Counted from the first letter of the stretch, positions 43,533-54,663 are shown. The stretch is DNA of 64,000 bases from Endomychus coccineus (GCA_958510875.1 OY294067.1:31918912-31982911), one strand, 5' to 3'. Made by a program: numbers and translations. The notes: generated from the letters alone by a model not told the origin.

Positions 43533-45897
43533 CAGGATGTCCCATTTTGGGTACTTTTGCGGGGTATCTCCTTTATTTTTAAAGATAGAGAGTTGCGGTT
43601 TTCGCGACACTGTGCTACTTTTTCGTAAAACTCAAGATGCCGTCAACAGAATTTTCATAGCCCTTTTAGTTTTTAAGATACAGGGCATTTCTGAAAATGT
43701 TGCATTTTGTGACCCCCCTCGTATCTCCGTTATCCTTCAACTTATCGAAAAGGTAAAATAACATTCTAATAGTTTTTTTCCGTAGAATGCAGTGGTGTAG
43801 ATAACTTTTCTTACATATTTACTGTTTTTGAGTTATATAGCAAACTTATGTTTTTTTAAATGGAACACCCTGTATATTTATAGACTATAAAATTTGTCTT
43901 TTTTTTACCTTTTCAAAAATATATGATAGTATAAACTTTTTTTCAGAAACACGCAAATAATTGACAATTTTTAGAAAATAAATACATATTTTAATTGTAG
44001 GCCATTGATAATGCTTATGACAAGAAACAGAAATAAACATCAAATCTCTATCGCATTTAAGCTGTTTATTTTCGTTCTTTTGGTATCATTATTCAATAGA
44101 TATTTATCAATTTTTTCGAATAATGGCAGTTTACGAAAATTATGAGAAATATGATATGATGGTATGTTTTATACAGATTAATGAAAGTTCTGAAGAAGCT
44201 TCAGAATTATATTTCCAAAGGTGAGTAAGCTATTATGGCTATGAAAATCTCTATTATCATTTTAATTTTTGCTTGTTAGTTATCCAGAAAGAAGGCAACC
44301 GTTTTTTGGGATATTTGCCCGTTTAAAAGCAAATTTAGTTGAGCACGGATCATTTGTTCACCCGCGCCCTAAAACATACAACAAAGAGAACAGGGAAAGA
44401 AAAGAGATAGATACTTTAGGATATATAGAAGCAACACCTTCGTCCTCATGTAGAAAAATTGAGAAGGAAATTGGTGTGCCAAAAACTAACGCTCAGAGGA
44501 TCTTGAAGAAATATAAGTATCATCCATACAAATTTAATATACTACAACATTTGCATCCTGGCGATGCCGAGCGCCGGGCACTGTTTTGCCAGTGGTATTT
44601 GCAACAAATCGATGCTAACGATTTATTTGGCAGACTTGTTATCTGGTCAGACGAATGCTTTATTTCAAGTGCTGGCATTTTCAATCGTCACAATACCAGG
44701 AACTGGCGTAGTGAAAATCTGCATTTAATGTTTGAAAGGGCACAACAAGGACGCTTTGGAGTTGGGGTTTCATGTTTTATTTTGGGTAGACATATAGTTT
44801 ATAGGATTTTTGAAGGAGGTCTTACAGCACGTAGATACCTAGAAATTCTTGAGGAAGTTATTCCAGAACTGCTCGAAAACATTCCATTAGCCCAGTATAA
44901 TGCTGTTTACCTACAGCAAGATGGTGCCCCAAGTCATAACTCTAGGCTCTTAAGGGCCTTTCTAAATAATAACTTTCCTCAAAGATGGATAGGTACCAAC
45001 GGACCTGTTAGATGGCCTCCCCGATCACCAGATCTTTCAATTTTAGATTTTTTTTTATGGGGTTATATACAAAATGAAGTATATAAAACTCGATATGAAA
45101 CTTCGAGAGGCAATTCATTTAGCTTTTCGAAATCTGCGAATGAGAACAATGGTTCTTTTGAACGCTATTCAAAGAATCTCAAAGATGTGCCAATTTTGCA
45201 TTAGAGAAAATGGTGGTCAATTTGAACATCACATTTAATTTTTTTTAATAATATTATTTTTTTGTGTTTTTGTTATATTGTCACTTTACGCCACAAAACT
45301 GTTGTTACAAACTTACTGTTAGAAAAAAGATCTATGGGAATTTTTTTTAATAGATACCTATATACAAGGTATCCAATTATTTGTTAGTAATATGTAAGTT
45401 GCACTTGTTTATTATTGTTATCCATAGCCTACTATTAAAATATGTATTTAATTTCTGAAAATTGTCAATTATTTGCGTGTTTCTGAAAAAAAGTTTATAC
45501 TATCATATATTTTTGAAAAGGTAAAAAAAAGACAAATTTTATAGTCTATAAATATACAGGGTGTTCCATTTAAAAAAACATAAGTTTACTTCATAACTCA
45601 AAAACAGTAAATATGTAACAAAAGTTATCTACACCACTGCATTCTACGGAAAAAAATCTATTAGAATGTTATTTTACCTTTTCGATAAGTTGATGGATAA
45701 CGGAGATACGAGGGGGGTCACAAAATGCAACATTTTCAGAAATGCCCTGTATCTTAAAAACTAAAAGGGCTATGAAAATTCTGTTGACGGCATCTTGAGT
45801 TTTACGAAAAAGTAGCACAGTGTCGAGAAAACCGCAACTCTCTATCTTTAAAAATAAAGGAGATACCCCGCAAAAGTACCCAAAATGGGACACCCTG
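43533..45897 (+). mobile_element. ITm DNA transposon with ~480 bp composite ends
   Basis: The 2365 bp element starts CAGGATGTCCCATTTTGGGT and ends with the complement, flanked by TA at 43531-43532 and 45898-45899. Inverted ends run about 43533-44013 and 45414-45897 at high identity. Each end contains, at its inner side, a second oppositely oriented terminus, GGAACACCCTG followed by TA (43862-43874 left, mirrored at 45555-45567 right). So the outer 340 bases of each end look like a complete MITE. A spliced transposase with one frameshift lies inside. Confidence 0.94.
44123..45238 (+). pseudogene. ITm DD41D transposase with a 59 bp intron, one frameshift
   Basis: Exon 1 (44123-44220) starts MAVYENYEKYDMMVCFIQIN and ends mid-codon in ...YFQ. 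An intron, GTGAGT to TTAG (44221-44279), is removed, and exon 2 continues YPERRQPFFGIFARLKANL. This joins exactly as in the unspliced relative at 10608 (ERYPHRRIPNRQTFANIE). HTH-like IEATPSSSCRKIEKEIG and ILKKYKYHPYKF follow. Catalytic motifs are WSDECF, YLQQDGAPSHNSR and RSPDLSILDFFLWG, with 41 residues between the second and third Asp. Near 45087 the frame shifts; the other frame continues MKLREAIHLAFRNLRM to a stop at 45236-45238. The total is ~350 residues. All three catalytic residues are present. Confidence 0.9.
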
Positions 45898-45992
45898 TAC
45901 TGGTATGTACCTGATTGTCAAGTCAGATAATTAGCATATAGTACCTACTGCCTAGACCAACCACCTTTCTGTACGCAAGTATTTGCACAATA

Positions 45993-46395
45993 ACCAATAA
46001 TGATTGTTTATTGTACCCCCTTTGTATCTAACCTGACCTAACCTAACTTTGATTGATAAAGAATGCACATATTGTAATGGCGCTAATCACTCTCATAATA
46101 ACCAATAATGATTGTTTATTGTACCCCTTTGCTTCTAACCTAACCTAACCTTATCTCACATAACCTAACCTAAACTAACCCAACCTAACCTACTAACCTA
46201 ACTTTGTTGATATGGAATGCAAATATTGTAATCGCGCTAATCTTAACACTCTCTTAATGAAAATAATGATTGTTTATTTTACCCACTTTGTTACTAACCT
46301 AACCTAGCCTAATCTAACCTAACCTAATAACCTAACTTTATTGATGTAGAATGTAAATATTGTAATTGTGCTAATCTTAACATTCTCATTTATAA
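45993..46395. repeat. Tandem repeat with telomere-like (CCTAA)n inserts
   Basis: Three units begin with AATAATGATTGTTTATT at about 45997, 46103 and 46261. Each then has a CTAACCTAACC run of varying length, CTAACTTT(G/A)TTGAT and ATATTGTAAT(C/T)G(C/T)GCTAATC. The CCTAA blocks are the complement of the insect telomere unit TTAGG and are degenerate, so they are interstitial. Unit lengths differ (about 105, 158 and 135) mainly through the number of CCTAA copies. Confidence 0.88.
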
Positions 46396-47299
46396 AAATA
46401 TTCTGGGAGTTATATTGAAACCTGGAGCTGAATTTACGTAGGAATATGGAAATGAGACTCGATTTACGTTTTCCGCCCCAGCCGAGGGCAACCCCCTGTT
46501 TACATTATGTCCAAAATAGTGTTTAAACAGGCACATTTTGATTTGTAATTTAGTTTACTCTGATGATGGTTACTTGGAATCCGAAAGGTTTTCAGTACTT
46601 TAACAGCATTTTTGATGGATATGGGTGATTATTTCTCATTTATAGAGTGAACTCTTTCATAGCATCTACAATGGTTTGTAAATATAATACGTAAAGAATC
46701 TAGTTTTGTTCGTAATAGTTTATTGTATAACAATGTTTCAAAGCTGCAATAGAATATGATACCCTTAAGATTTTTCTTCAAGTACATAACTACTAGGTAC
46801 CTAACATAATATTTGAGACTAAAAACTAAAGGTGGAATGCAACCTCGTCTGAAATCAATCAGATATTTAATAGATATCATGTGGTCAGATGATTGATTAT
46901 ACCATACCTGATAATATTTTGATTTACAAAAAAAGTAACGACAATCATTTTCGTATTCTTACTTTCCTTATACGTTTTTGTCCGTTTCACATACACATCA
47001 TTATTACTACAGAATCATAAGAACTTATATAAAATAACAAATTATCAGATAATGAAAGATAAATTTGCTAAAAATATTTAACCAAATCAAACTTAACCAA
47101 CATTAACGAGTGAGGGAAGTCACATCATCAATTGATCACAAATTTTTTAGAAATCTTTTGTTACGTGGATTTACGTAAAGTCGAAGTCAACTACATCAAA
47201 TATCACATTCAAACATAAATTTACTACTATAGATCATTTATCAATCTCTATGTTCTAAAATGTCGACTGGTGCTTTGTAAATGAACCACCGGAAGAATT
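46396..47299. other. Unassigned; one hammerhead-like hairpin
   Basis: CTGATGATGGTTAC-TTG-GAATCCGAAA at 46560-46587 forms the same hairpin type as 19666-19722 and 50293-50317. Otherwise no feature is recognisable. Open frames here have no motif. Confidence 0.4.
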
Positions 47300-47822
47300 T
47301 AAGAAATATAAAAAAATTATTACAATGAAACTCGAAAAAGAGATAATTATGTACCGATGAGTACTCATCTTACGTTGGTGCAAAAAAATGTTGTGTACTC
47401 ATTAATTAAAATTTTCAATCATCCTGATGAATTCAAAATTATAACTTTAAAACATGTATTTGAGAAGAAATTTAAATCTCTTCTACTAAAAAAATCATTT
47501 TATAATCTGAATGAATATTTTGAATGTAGTTTGAACTGATTATTATCTCCACTTAATATTCTTAACTGTGATTACTAGTAGATTTATTTATTCTATAATA
47601 ATGTTAATATTAAATTGAATATTTAAATGTATAACTGAGTCTGAGTACTATGTTTTTATGGATATCATTATTGGTTTCCACTTTTTAATATGTGATATTG
47701 TTCTTTTTTTTATATGATTATATTGAATTATTTTATTAATATATATGTAAACTATTTACTTATTCTACGATGTAGTGGCCTAATCGAATAAAGACCTATT
47801 TTATTCTATTCTATTCTATCGA
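47300..47822 (+). mobile_element. LINE 3' end with (TTCTA)n tail
   Basis: The frame 47357-47539 ends TLKHVFEKKFKSLLLKKSFY, then NLNEYFECSLN. This is the C-terminal motif of CR1/jockey-like LINE reverse transcriptases. About 230 bases of AT-rich 3' UTR follow with AATAAA at 47788 and a TTCTATTCTATTCTAT tail (about 47803-47819), typical of target-primed insertion of a LINE. Upstream domains are missing, so it is severely 5'-truncated. Confidence 0.82.
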
Positions 47823-48079
47823 GGTGTTGAGCTGAATTTCTATGAGACAATGCAAAAAACGGCGTTTTTCAGGTTCGGGTGTATATTCTTTGGAAAAAAG
47901 GAATATCTGAATGAAATATGGTAAATACACTCTGGGCAAACATAACGGAAATAACCTGACAATAATGATTATGCAAGCTTTCGAAAGATTCTAATTAACT
48001 GGTTCAAATGAGTAAATTGACTGCGAAAAAAGTTTGTATTTTTTTGGTTCAAGTTGATATTATTGAGAATAACCGATTC

Positions 48080-48720
48080 CAAAATCACTACCAAATCTCC
48101 ATTAATTGACTCAATCTGTCTCTGTTTCGCTCCTCTGGCTTCATTGGATGGTATAGGGACAGGGTCACTTCCAATAGATCGTTGATATGGAGCAGATACA
48201 AAGTTGGTGCCAAGACAGATCCCTGTGGAACAACAGCGTTGATGGCCATTGTATCGGAGGATAATCAGTCAACCACCACATGGAGTGTGGTATCAGACTC
48301 CCTCAAATACTTTTTAGATATCCAATGCTACAGCTGGAGATTCCTCATATTTTTCAATAGATTTCCGCCATACATATGTTACGAAGGCAAGTAGGACTAC
48401 TGTTGATCTCTGCTGATGAAAGCCGTATTGCCGGTCATTCACGATTTTGGAGCTCTAGGTATTGGATGAGCTCGATGTTGATTGCTTTCTCAATCACTCT
48501 AGAGATCACAGATAATAGTGCAATAATTATTAGGAAGGGTCTTCTTTCTTTTGTTTGGAATTGGTTGCACTCTGAATGTCTTCCAGCTGGAAGGATATTC
48601 CAAATTGTACGAAAAATTTGACATCTATTAAAAATCGAACAAACCGAAAAAGTATTCGTTAGATCATAATGAACGCAGTGCTGCCAACGGGGCACCTCTT
48701 CATGAGGTTCAATCTTTCAA
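48080..48720 (-). mobile_element. LINE reverse transcriptase fragment
   Basis: Read on the minus strand, this gives PAGRHSECNQF, ISRVIEKAINIELIQYLELQ, DTMAINAVVPQGSVLAPTLY and LLHINDLLEVT in changing frames. These are the same blocks as in 1-605, including the AIN-x-x-VPQG motif. A segment between the RPI-type block and VPQG is compressed. The FADD box is not present at the 48080 end. Confidence 0.85.
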
Positions 48721-49674
48721 CAGACAAAAATAAAAAAATAATTTTCAATTTTCATCCTTTCCATGAATTGAATTTCAGGTGACGTGAAAATATGAAAGAT
48801 AGTCTGGTTTTTACTGTAGAATGACGTTATATTTCATAAGTATTCTCTGATTGACTTCCTTTGTTAACCGTAAGGATGAAGATCACTTATATATTGAGCG
48901 AAACACTGTATTTTATCGGAAGGGTATAATACATGAATCAAAGGAATCGAATTTCCATGTACAAATACTACAAATGCACCAGAATGCCCACAAAATATTT
49001 ACAGCCAACCACGTGGATTATTTGTCGCATTGAGATAATTGTTTCCAGAAGGAAAACATTTTCAATCTTCAGATGCGTTCGTATCACTACTTGAATTATA
49101 AATTTTCGGTGAGATCGTAAGATACTTCTTAGGCAAATAAAAGCGGCACAATAATCAAAACCAGTCAGATAGGATAGAATGGTTTCGACGCAGAAGATAA
49201 ACATTCCTAGGAAATTGAAAGCTTGAATAGAGGTGGGTGTTACAATTAAATGTGCGTGTACGTCTGATTCAATTTCGTTTCAAAATTGATGCGTATTCGC
49301 AAGTGTAAACAAGCGAGAGGAAGCACATCATCATTGTACCACTACTACACACATCCTTTTGTAATGTATTCATAATTGAGAAGATGCCACTCACGAATCA
49401 TAATATTGACAACGAGAGAGATCTGTGAATATTACTTAAAATTCACAAACGCTTCTGGAATTAAGTGAAAGTGGAATTAACCCTTCGAATCCGTTCGGTG
49501 CTGGTTAATCAAGGGAAGTTGTGTCAATAAAGTCTTTCCGTTTGCTATTATAATGTTATTCCACCGTAAGCAAACGATGAAACATTGGAAGTAGGTATAC
49601 ATCACAAATATTATAACAAAAGCTCGGATTATGTAAATAAAAAATGTATCAATATATTATGTGCATTTATATAA
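48721..49674. other. Unassigned stretch
   Basis: No recognisable gene, repeat or element end in ~950 bases. Confidence 0.4.
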
Positions 49675-50050
49675 CAATAATAATAACATAAATAACTTTA
49701 TTGAGAATTGTACAAAATACAATGGAAAATACAAATCCTATAAAGAGATTACAATAATGTTAATATTCTAACTAAGGAAACCAATTATCATAAAAGATCT
49801 ATTTTGGAGATGATTCACATAAAACGTGACTCCAAATCTGTAAATCATAGGACAGATACTCAAAATCTAAGTAATATCTATACAAATTTAATCAAATAAT
49901 ATCTCTTGCAAATTCCTACATGCCTCATTATAAGTTTAATAGTATATATTTTAGGTAGAATGTCAAGTATACCTCCTGTCACAGTCAAAACCTTTTTCTA
50001 TTAGCTCGTAAATCTAACATCTGGTTTGAAAGTGTATACTTAAAAATTTA
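49675..50050 (-). mobile_element. Probable LINE 3' UTR with (ATT)n tail
   Basis: On the minus strand the left edge reads CTCAATAAAGTTATTTATG and then repeated ATT (49673-49700). This is the same kind of polyadenylation signal and tail as the LINE at 5859-8522. The remainder is non-coding. No protein motif confirms it. Confidence 0.55.
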
Positions 50051-50292
50051 ATTTTATTAGTCTCGTCTCTAGTCGATCACTTACTGTGTCGACATGAATA
50101 CGCATTTATTAAGAATTCTTCTTAGCAGTGGATTTTTGATAATTGTACTATAGCATCGAGGTTTACAATTTCGTTATTTGTGTTTCTGTTCGTTTCGGCG
50201 ACGTGGGCATTTTTATTGAAATTGGTGCGAGTACTACGCTTTGTGTAATACAATTAGTTTTAAGTAATCAAGTTTCAGACATAATAAGTCTT

Positions 50293-50317
50293 CTGATGAT
50301 GGTCGTGAGACCGAAAC
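50293..50317 (+). ncRNA. Hammerhead-ribozyme-like core
   Basis: CTGATGA, then T, then GGTC-GTGA-GACC, then GAAAC reproduces the conserved CUGANGA and GAAA boxes of a hammerhead ribozyme around a perfect 4 bp stem II closed by a GNRA loop. The unpaired T between CTGATGA and the stem is not standard. Penelope-like elements are known to carry hammerhead motifs, and a PLE end lies 300 bases away. Cleavage is not shown. Confidence 0.35.
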
Positions 50318-50599
50318 GTACGTAAAGACAAGAAAAATATAAAGTATAAGTGTTATTGTGACCTATTTCCCGAGAATTTATATATAACCTATAAAGAGCT
50401 AAAAATTACTAAGTAGGTAATATAATTTAGTTTACACTAACATGCTTCTTAAAATTGAATTGTAACTTATCTAAATCACTTTTCAATTTCGATGTAGCCA
50501 TTATCAAAGACATATGTAAGCTGTCTTGAATAGTAGACTGCCGCGGATAGCTAATCTTGAAAACTTTTGACTTCCCTATGAATTCCGCGTCACAATAGC

Positions 50600-51470
50600 A
50601 CGACTTGATGCCGACGTTTCACCAACCATTATAGGTGGCATCTTCAGGGCAGGCTTGAGGCTTGAACTGAAACTGATTCTACTGATTTCTGTAGCCGTAT
50701 TTATTGTAGGAATAAATCCTTCACGCTACACAGTTCACTGTCTTTATTCCGGTGGTTAACTCCGTTCTGGCATCTGACCCTGCCGAAGTGGAAGTTTCAA
50801 GGACGGGTTTCCAAATGTTTGGAAGGTAAATATCCTGAGTCACGATTTAGATTATTTGGATGTTTTAGGATTTCTATAGCTTCAAGGATTTTTCGCTGAT
50901 AGAAGTTTGGGGCTCGGGCTAGGATTTTAGTATTTTCGAAAAGGATTTGATGTTGAACATGTATTCCACAATTGCAGATCTACTGGTGTCACGAAGCCTT
51001 GTAAAGCGCTCATGTTCTTTCACTCGAGTAGCTACCGTACGACCGGGTTCACCAATGTAGACTCAGAAGGTGTTTATAGCATTCCCCGCTCTTGAGTACA
51101 GTAACTGCTCGTGTGAAAGAACATGAGCGCTGTACAAGGTTTCGTGACACCAGTAGATCTGCACTGGTGGAACACAAGTTTGACACTAATTATCAAATGC
51201 TTTTCGAAAATACTAAAATCCTAGCCCGAGCTCCAAAATTCTATCAGCGAAAAATCCTTGAATCTATAGAAATCCTAAAACATCCAAATAATCTAAATCG
51301 TGACTCAGGACCTTCCTAACATTTGGAAACCTATCCTCGAAAATTCCACTTCGCGCACGATCATACAATGGCATATTCAGGTGCCAGAACGGAGTAAAGG
51401 CAGTGAACTGTGTAGTGTGAAGGATTCTTTCCTACAATAAATACCGCTACAGAAACCAGTAGAATGAGTC
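50600..51470. mobile_element. Head-to-head inverted Penelope-like element ends
   Basis: Two copies of a PLE 3' region face each other around about 51070. On the minus strand (51095 down to 50600): VYIGEPGRTVATRVKEHERF, TRLRDTSRSAIVEY, then the 3' UTR. On the plus strand (51085-51470): VTARVKEHERCTRFRDTSRS, LVEHKFDTNYQMLFENTKIL and ESIEILKHPNNLNRDSG. VYIGEPGRT-x-x-x-R-x-x-EH is the GIY-YIG endonuclease signature of these retroelements. Similarity continues into the 3' UTR (GTATTTATTGTAGGA and ACACAGTTCACTG). The left copy also has the GACGTTTCACC...GGTGGCATCTTCAG block (50612-50646). Both are pseudogenes. Confidence 0.85.
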
Positions 51471-51639
51471 AAGATTGCTTTCAATATGTGAACTGATTCA
51501 AAGATGATGGAACATGACTACTATACCATAAGAAAAAGCCAATTTTTTTGATGGAATTCAAATTCATTGACCTAGAACATCGAAGAAAAGTGAACGATCA
51601 CTCCCTTTTTCATAGATATTTCCATGGCCTGGGTTCATC

Positions 51640-51930
51640 AGAAATATCGTCTGTTATTCAACCACGGAAGATTTCACTCCTCTATTGTCATACTCGAGAC
51701 CTGTCGAATTTCTTCCTACCAGACATTTTTTTATCGAAGTTTATAATCGTGGTAACCATTTTCTTTCAAAATTTTCGGAACCGAACTATATTTCAAATTC
51801 AAATCACAACAGGCTTGCCGAATCGAGTTCCTTGGATGATCTTCAAAATACTGCTGTACAGTGGCAACAGTATTGTCAGAATTGACCCTTATAACAATTT
51901 TTCTTCCCTTTCTAGAAGAAAATGACCATA
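51640..51930 (+). mobile_element. LINE fragment downstream of the YADD region
   Basis: The frame reads YSRPVEFLPTRHFFIEVYNR and then LAESSSLDDLQNTAVQW. The first block equals SSRPAELLPTRHFSIE that follows YADD in the LINE at 2066-2640, in opposite orientation, so this is the next downstream part of the same family. No catalytic motif is included. Confidence 0.65.
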
Positions 51931-52839
51931 TAACTGAAATGCGCTTCTAGGGTTCTTTTGAGATTTCCCATAAACTAATAACATGTCGACTTTTTCGTTA
52001 TGTTTGGACATTTTTCAAAGTCAAATGAAAACAAAACAATATTTGTCAATTATTATTTCAATTATTGACTTGTTTAAATTGTGACGATTGCTAATTTTTG
52101 ATAATATTTTTTTGTTACCGGGAAAAAAATTTCGATGACGTCATTACTTCAGTTTGGATTAAAATGGACCTTACTCAATCCCATTCAAGAACCTCTTTAC
52201 AGATTTTTTGTATCACTTTTTTCTTTTCTTATAATAGAGCTGATACAGGTGACTTTGTTCACCTTGTACATTCGTGTTTCAAGCTTTGGAGTATAAGCTC
52301 ATTATAATTCATTCGCGACTTTGGCGTAAACACGATTGTCACTGCACATAGGTGAAAAAAGCTAAATTTGCACATTCAGGGTTTTGGCATTGCGCCAACG
52401 ATATTAGATGTGTGGTCGACATTAATTCAAACTCACAGTTGTACAAGAATGTTTCGTTTATAAAATTTGTGTGATGGCTCTTGCCATTTCACGACATTGC
52501 ACAAAATCGGTTCGCTTCGATAGTAATTGCGATTTCCGTGCAATTATGGGGGAAAATTTTGGGTACATTTTAGTTATCAACTGAACAAAAGTTCCCACAA
52601 GGACGCTCATTGACGTTGACGTTTATATCACAGAAGAACAGAAAGATTTATACCTATTGATTTATTGATTGGTGTTTATTCTTTTGCTTTTGATTTGAAC
52701 TCTAACTGTAAATTAGACATTTTGTTGAATTGTAGTTTAAAACCAGAAAAAGCATTCCACATTATATCAAATTTCTTAGCAGTATATAACCATTTTGCAA
52801 CCATATGTCTTAATGTTATTATTAGTGTGAGCAATTTTG
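51931..52839. other. Unassigned stretch
   Basis: The part 52430-52500 (CACAGTTGTACAA to CTTGCCATTTC) resembles 17625-17710. No gene is recognisable. Confidence 0.4.
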
Positions 52840-53076
52840 GACAACGGGTTTTTAAATGTGTTTGTTTCCCTCCTTAGAAAATTTGAGAACTGTCCTATAT
52901 CTGAAGCAATGAGCTCTTCAGTTAAACCATTATTTCCTCTATTTTGGTTTAATCAAGGCCTTATCCACCATCTTCGTTGTCCTCTTTCCCCAGTCTCTCT
53001 CTCCAAGACAGCAGCGGCAGCAATAATTATAGCAATTGTAGCAGCAATATTTTCCCTTTTGTTTGCTTCTATTCAT
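52840..53076 (-). pseudogene. PIF/Harbinger transposase N-terminus
   Basis: From a minus-strand ATG at 53076 the frame reads MNRSKRENIAATIAIIIAAA, VLERETGERGQRRWWIRP. After a stop and a shift it continues in the order expected for NNGLTEELIASD and QFSNFLRRETNTFK. RRWW(I/V)RP followed by an acidic E-x-L block and an FxNFxRM-like block is the hallmark start of HARBI1-type PIF/Harbinger transposases. The catalytic DDE part is not seen further left. A plus-strand open frame over the same bases is a shadow. Terminal repeats could not be assigned. Confidence 0.7.
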
Positions 53077-54087
53077 TTTTCAAAACACACAACGAACAAA
53101 TTAATAATTCTCAATTTTTCTTCACTTTAGTATATTTTTTGAGGTTGGTAGAGAACTGAAGTATGCAATTGCAAGTAAAAATTGCCAAGTGTAAAACGTT
53201 TTGCCATAAAACGTTGCAGGCCAGCTCTTGCAAGGTCAGTGTATTGCTGCAATACTATTGCAATAAAAATTGTAAACTGTAAAACGATCTTATGCCACCA
53301 AAATAAGACTCATTTTATCCACTTGATAAGAAAATAACTAATCCAATAGGCATATGCAAAATTTATCATGAGTAGGGTTATAATGTATTTCATCAAATGT
53401 AAGAAAAATGGAATGATCATGTACAATTATTTCAGGCCACAACTCTGTAACTCATTGATGTAATCGTCATTAAGAAACAAAGGGTAGTTGTGGGTGAATT
53501 GGATGATTCACTATAGAATGATTATACATCAGTCATTTTATTGATTATAAAATTTAAGTTTCAAATGAGTATAGACATCAAAGCATAATCTGTATATGTT
53601 TATGATCATCGTCATCTAGAACTCCTAGGGAATAAAAGAACATCGATATGCAAATGCATCTATAATTTACATGGTAATGATACCGCTGAATTATGAAACT
53701 AAGGGTACTCTTATAGTTCGTTTGTTTATCGCAGGAGTCCTATTTTGCTTCAATAAATGCTGTGCGAATAATTTAGGGATTCCTGAAAACGCTATGAATC
53801 TTTTATATTTTTATGTGGTACGGATTAATTTCTCGTTCGGGCAAAGTTTTAGTGGTGGTTAAGAATACAACACTTTGACAACCGTAATAATCCGGAAAGC
53901 ATAAAACATCGACCGGGGTGATATAAAAATCTACAAAAATATAAATACTTTTTATTACATCTGAGACGTGGTGAGAGAAAAAAATGCGACCTAGAGTGAA
54001 GGATAAAAACATCTTTTTGATTTATTTTACGTCTTTTATTTCCTCTAGTTTGTTTACCGTTTTCCTCATGTACGTATAAGATTTCTT
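53077..54087. other. Unassigned; short direct repeats
   Basis: ATTGCAAGTAAAAATTGCCAAG-TGTAAAACG near 53167 and ATTGCAATAAAAATTGTAAA-CTGTAAAACG near 53257 are diverged direct copies, perhaps linked to the Harbinger end. An open frame at 53671-53862 has no motif. Confidence 0.4.
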
Positions 54088-54663
54088 ATGATAATTAATA
54101 GATGTTTCATTATTGATACTGATAGACAATACTCTTCCTTGATTCTTTCAACCTCATATTTACGTATATTAGAATCAGAATTTGAATTGGTCCTCGTCAA
54201 AGTTTGTTTTTTGACTGTTAGAATCGAAAAATATGGCAAATACATCATTTTTACTCCCTTCATAATCGATCTAAGCATTTTCCGGATTTTTGCGGTGATC
54301 ATACACGGAAAAATAAGGAAAAATATATCCGGAAATGCTTTAATGATGAGGACTGGAAGATGGTTTTCGTTTTATATTTCAGGAACCATAATATGCCAAT
54401 TTCTCAATTTTGGTAATTTGATTATTATCGATGCAGGGATTTTTTATGAGGTACCGGTTGACGAAATTTCTTACGAGGAGCGGCGATACGGTGCTCCTGT
54501 AGTGCATTTTCTGCTTTATTTTAATTCGTATTTTTTCCCTATTTTAACAATATTTACAGTTGTTTTAGTGCATTTATTGCTTTATTTTAATTCGTATATT
54601 TTTTCCTATTTTAATAATATTTACAGTTCTTTGGATTATAATTTTGTTCCAAAAAGGTATTGA
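54088..54663 (+). CDS. Unexplained 191-codon open frame
   Basis: This is the longest open frame in the window without a recognised family. It is rich in Ile, Phe and Tyr, as AT-rich non-coding DNA would give, and could contain hydrophobic stretches (about residues 55-75 and 145-180). Residues ~140-186 come from a DNA tandem duplication: TTTTCTGCTTTATTTTAATT and TTTATTGCTTTATTTTAATT lie about 66 bases apart (54505 and 54571). A DNA hairpin at 54274-54339 pairs AGCATTT-CCGGAT with its complement. It has no Kozak context or splice sites that I can defend. I think it is more likely chance than a gene. Confidence 0.2.
   Translation: MIINRCFIIDTDRQYSSLILSTSYLRILESEFELVLVKVCFLTVRIEKYGKYIIFTPFIIDLSIFRIFAVIIHGKIRKNISGNALMMRTGRWFSFYISGTIICQFLNFGNLIIIDAGIFYEVPVDEISYEERRYGAPVVHFLLYFNSYFFPILTIFTVVLVHLLLYFNSYIFSYFNNIYSSLDYNFVPKRY
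54274..54339. repeat. Imperfect hairpin
   Basis: AGCATTTTCCGGATTTTTGC pairs with AAAAATATATCCGGAAATGCT around a ~25 base loop inside the open frame at 54088-54663. Confidence 0.7.

Noticed and set aside
53803..54302. Minus-strand frames at 53803-54012 and 54066-54302
   Set aside because: No motifs; they overlap other open frames, as expected by chance.
54088..54663. 191-residue open frame as a host membrane protein
   Set aside because: The composition follows the AT-rich DNA, part is a recent tandem duplication, and no motif, exon signal or family is visible. Listed only with low confidence.
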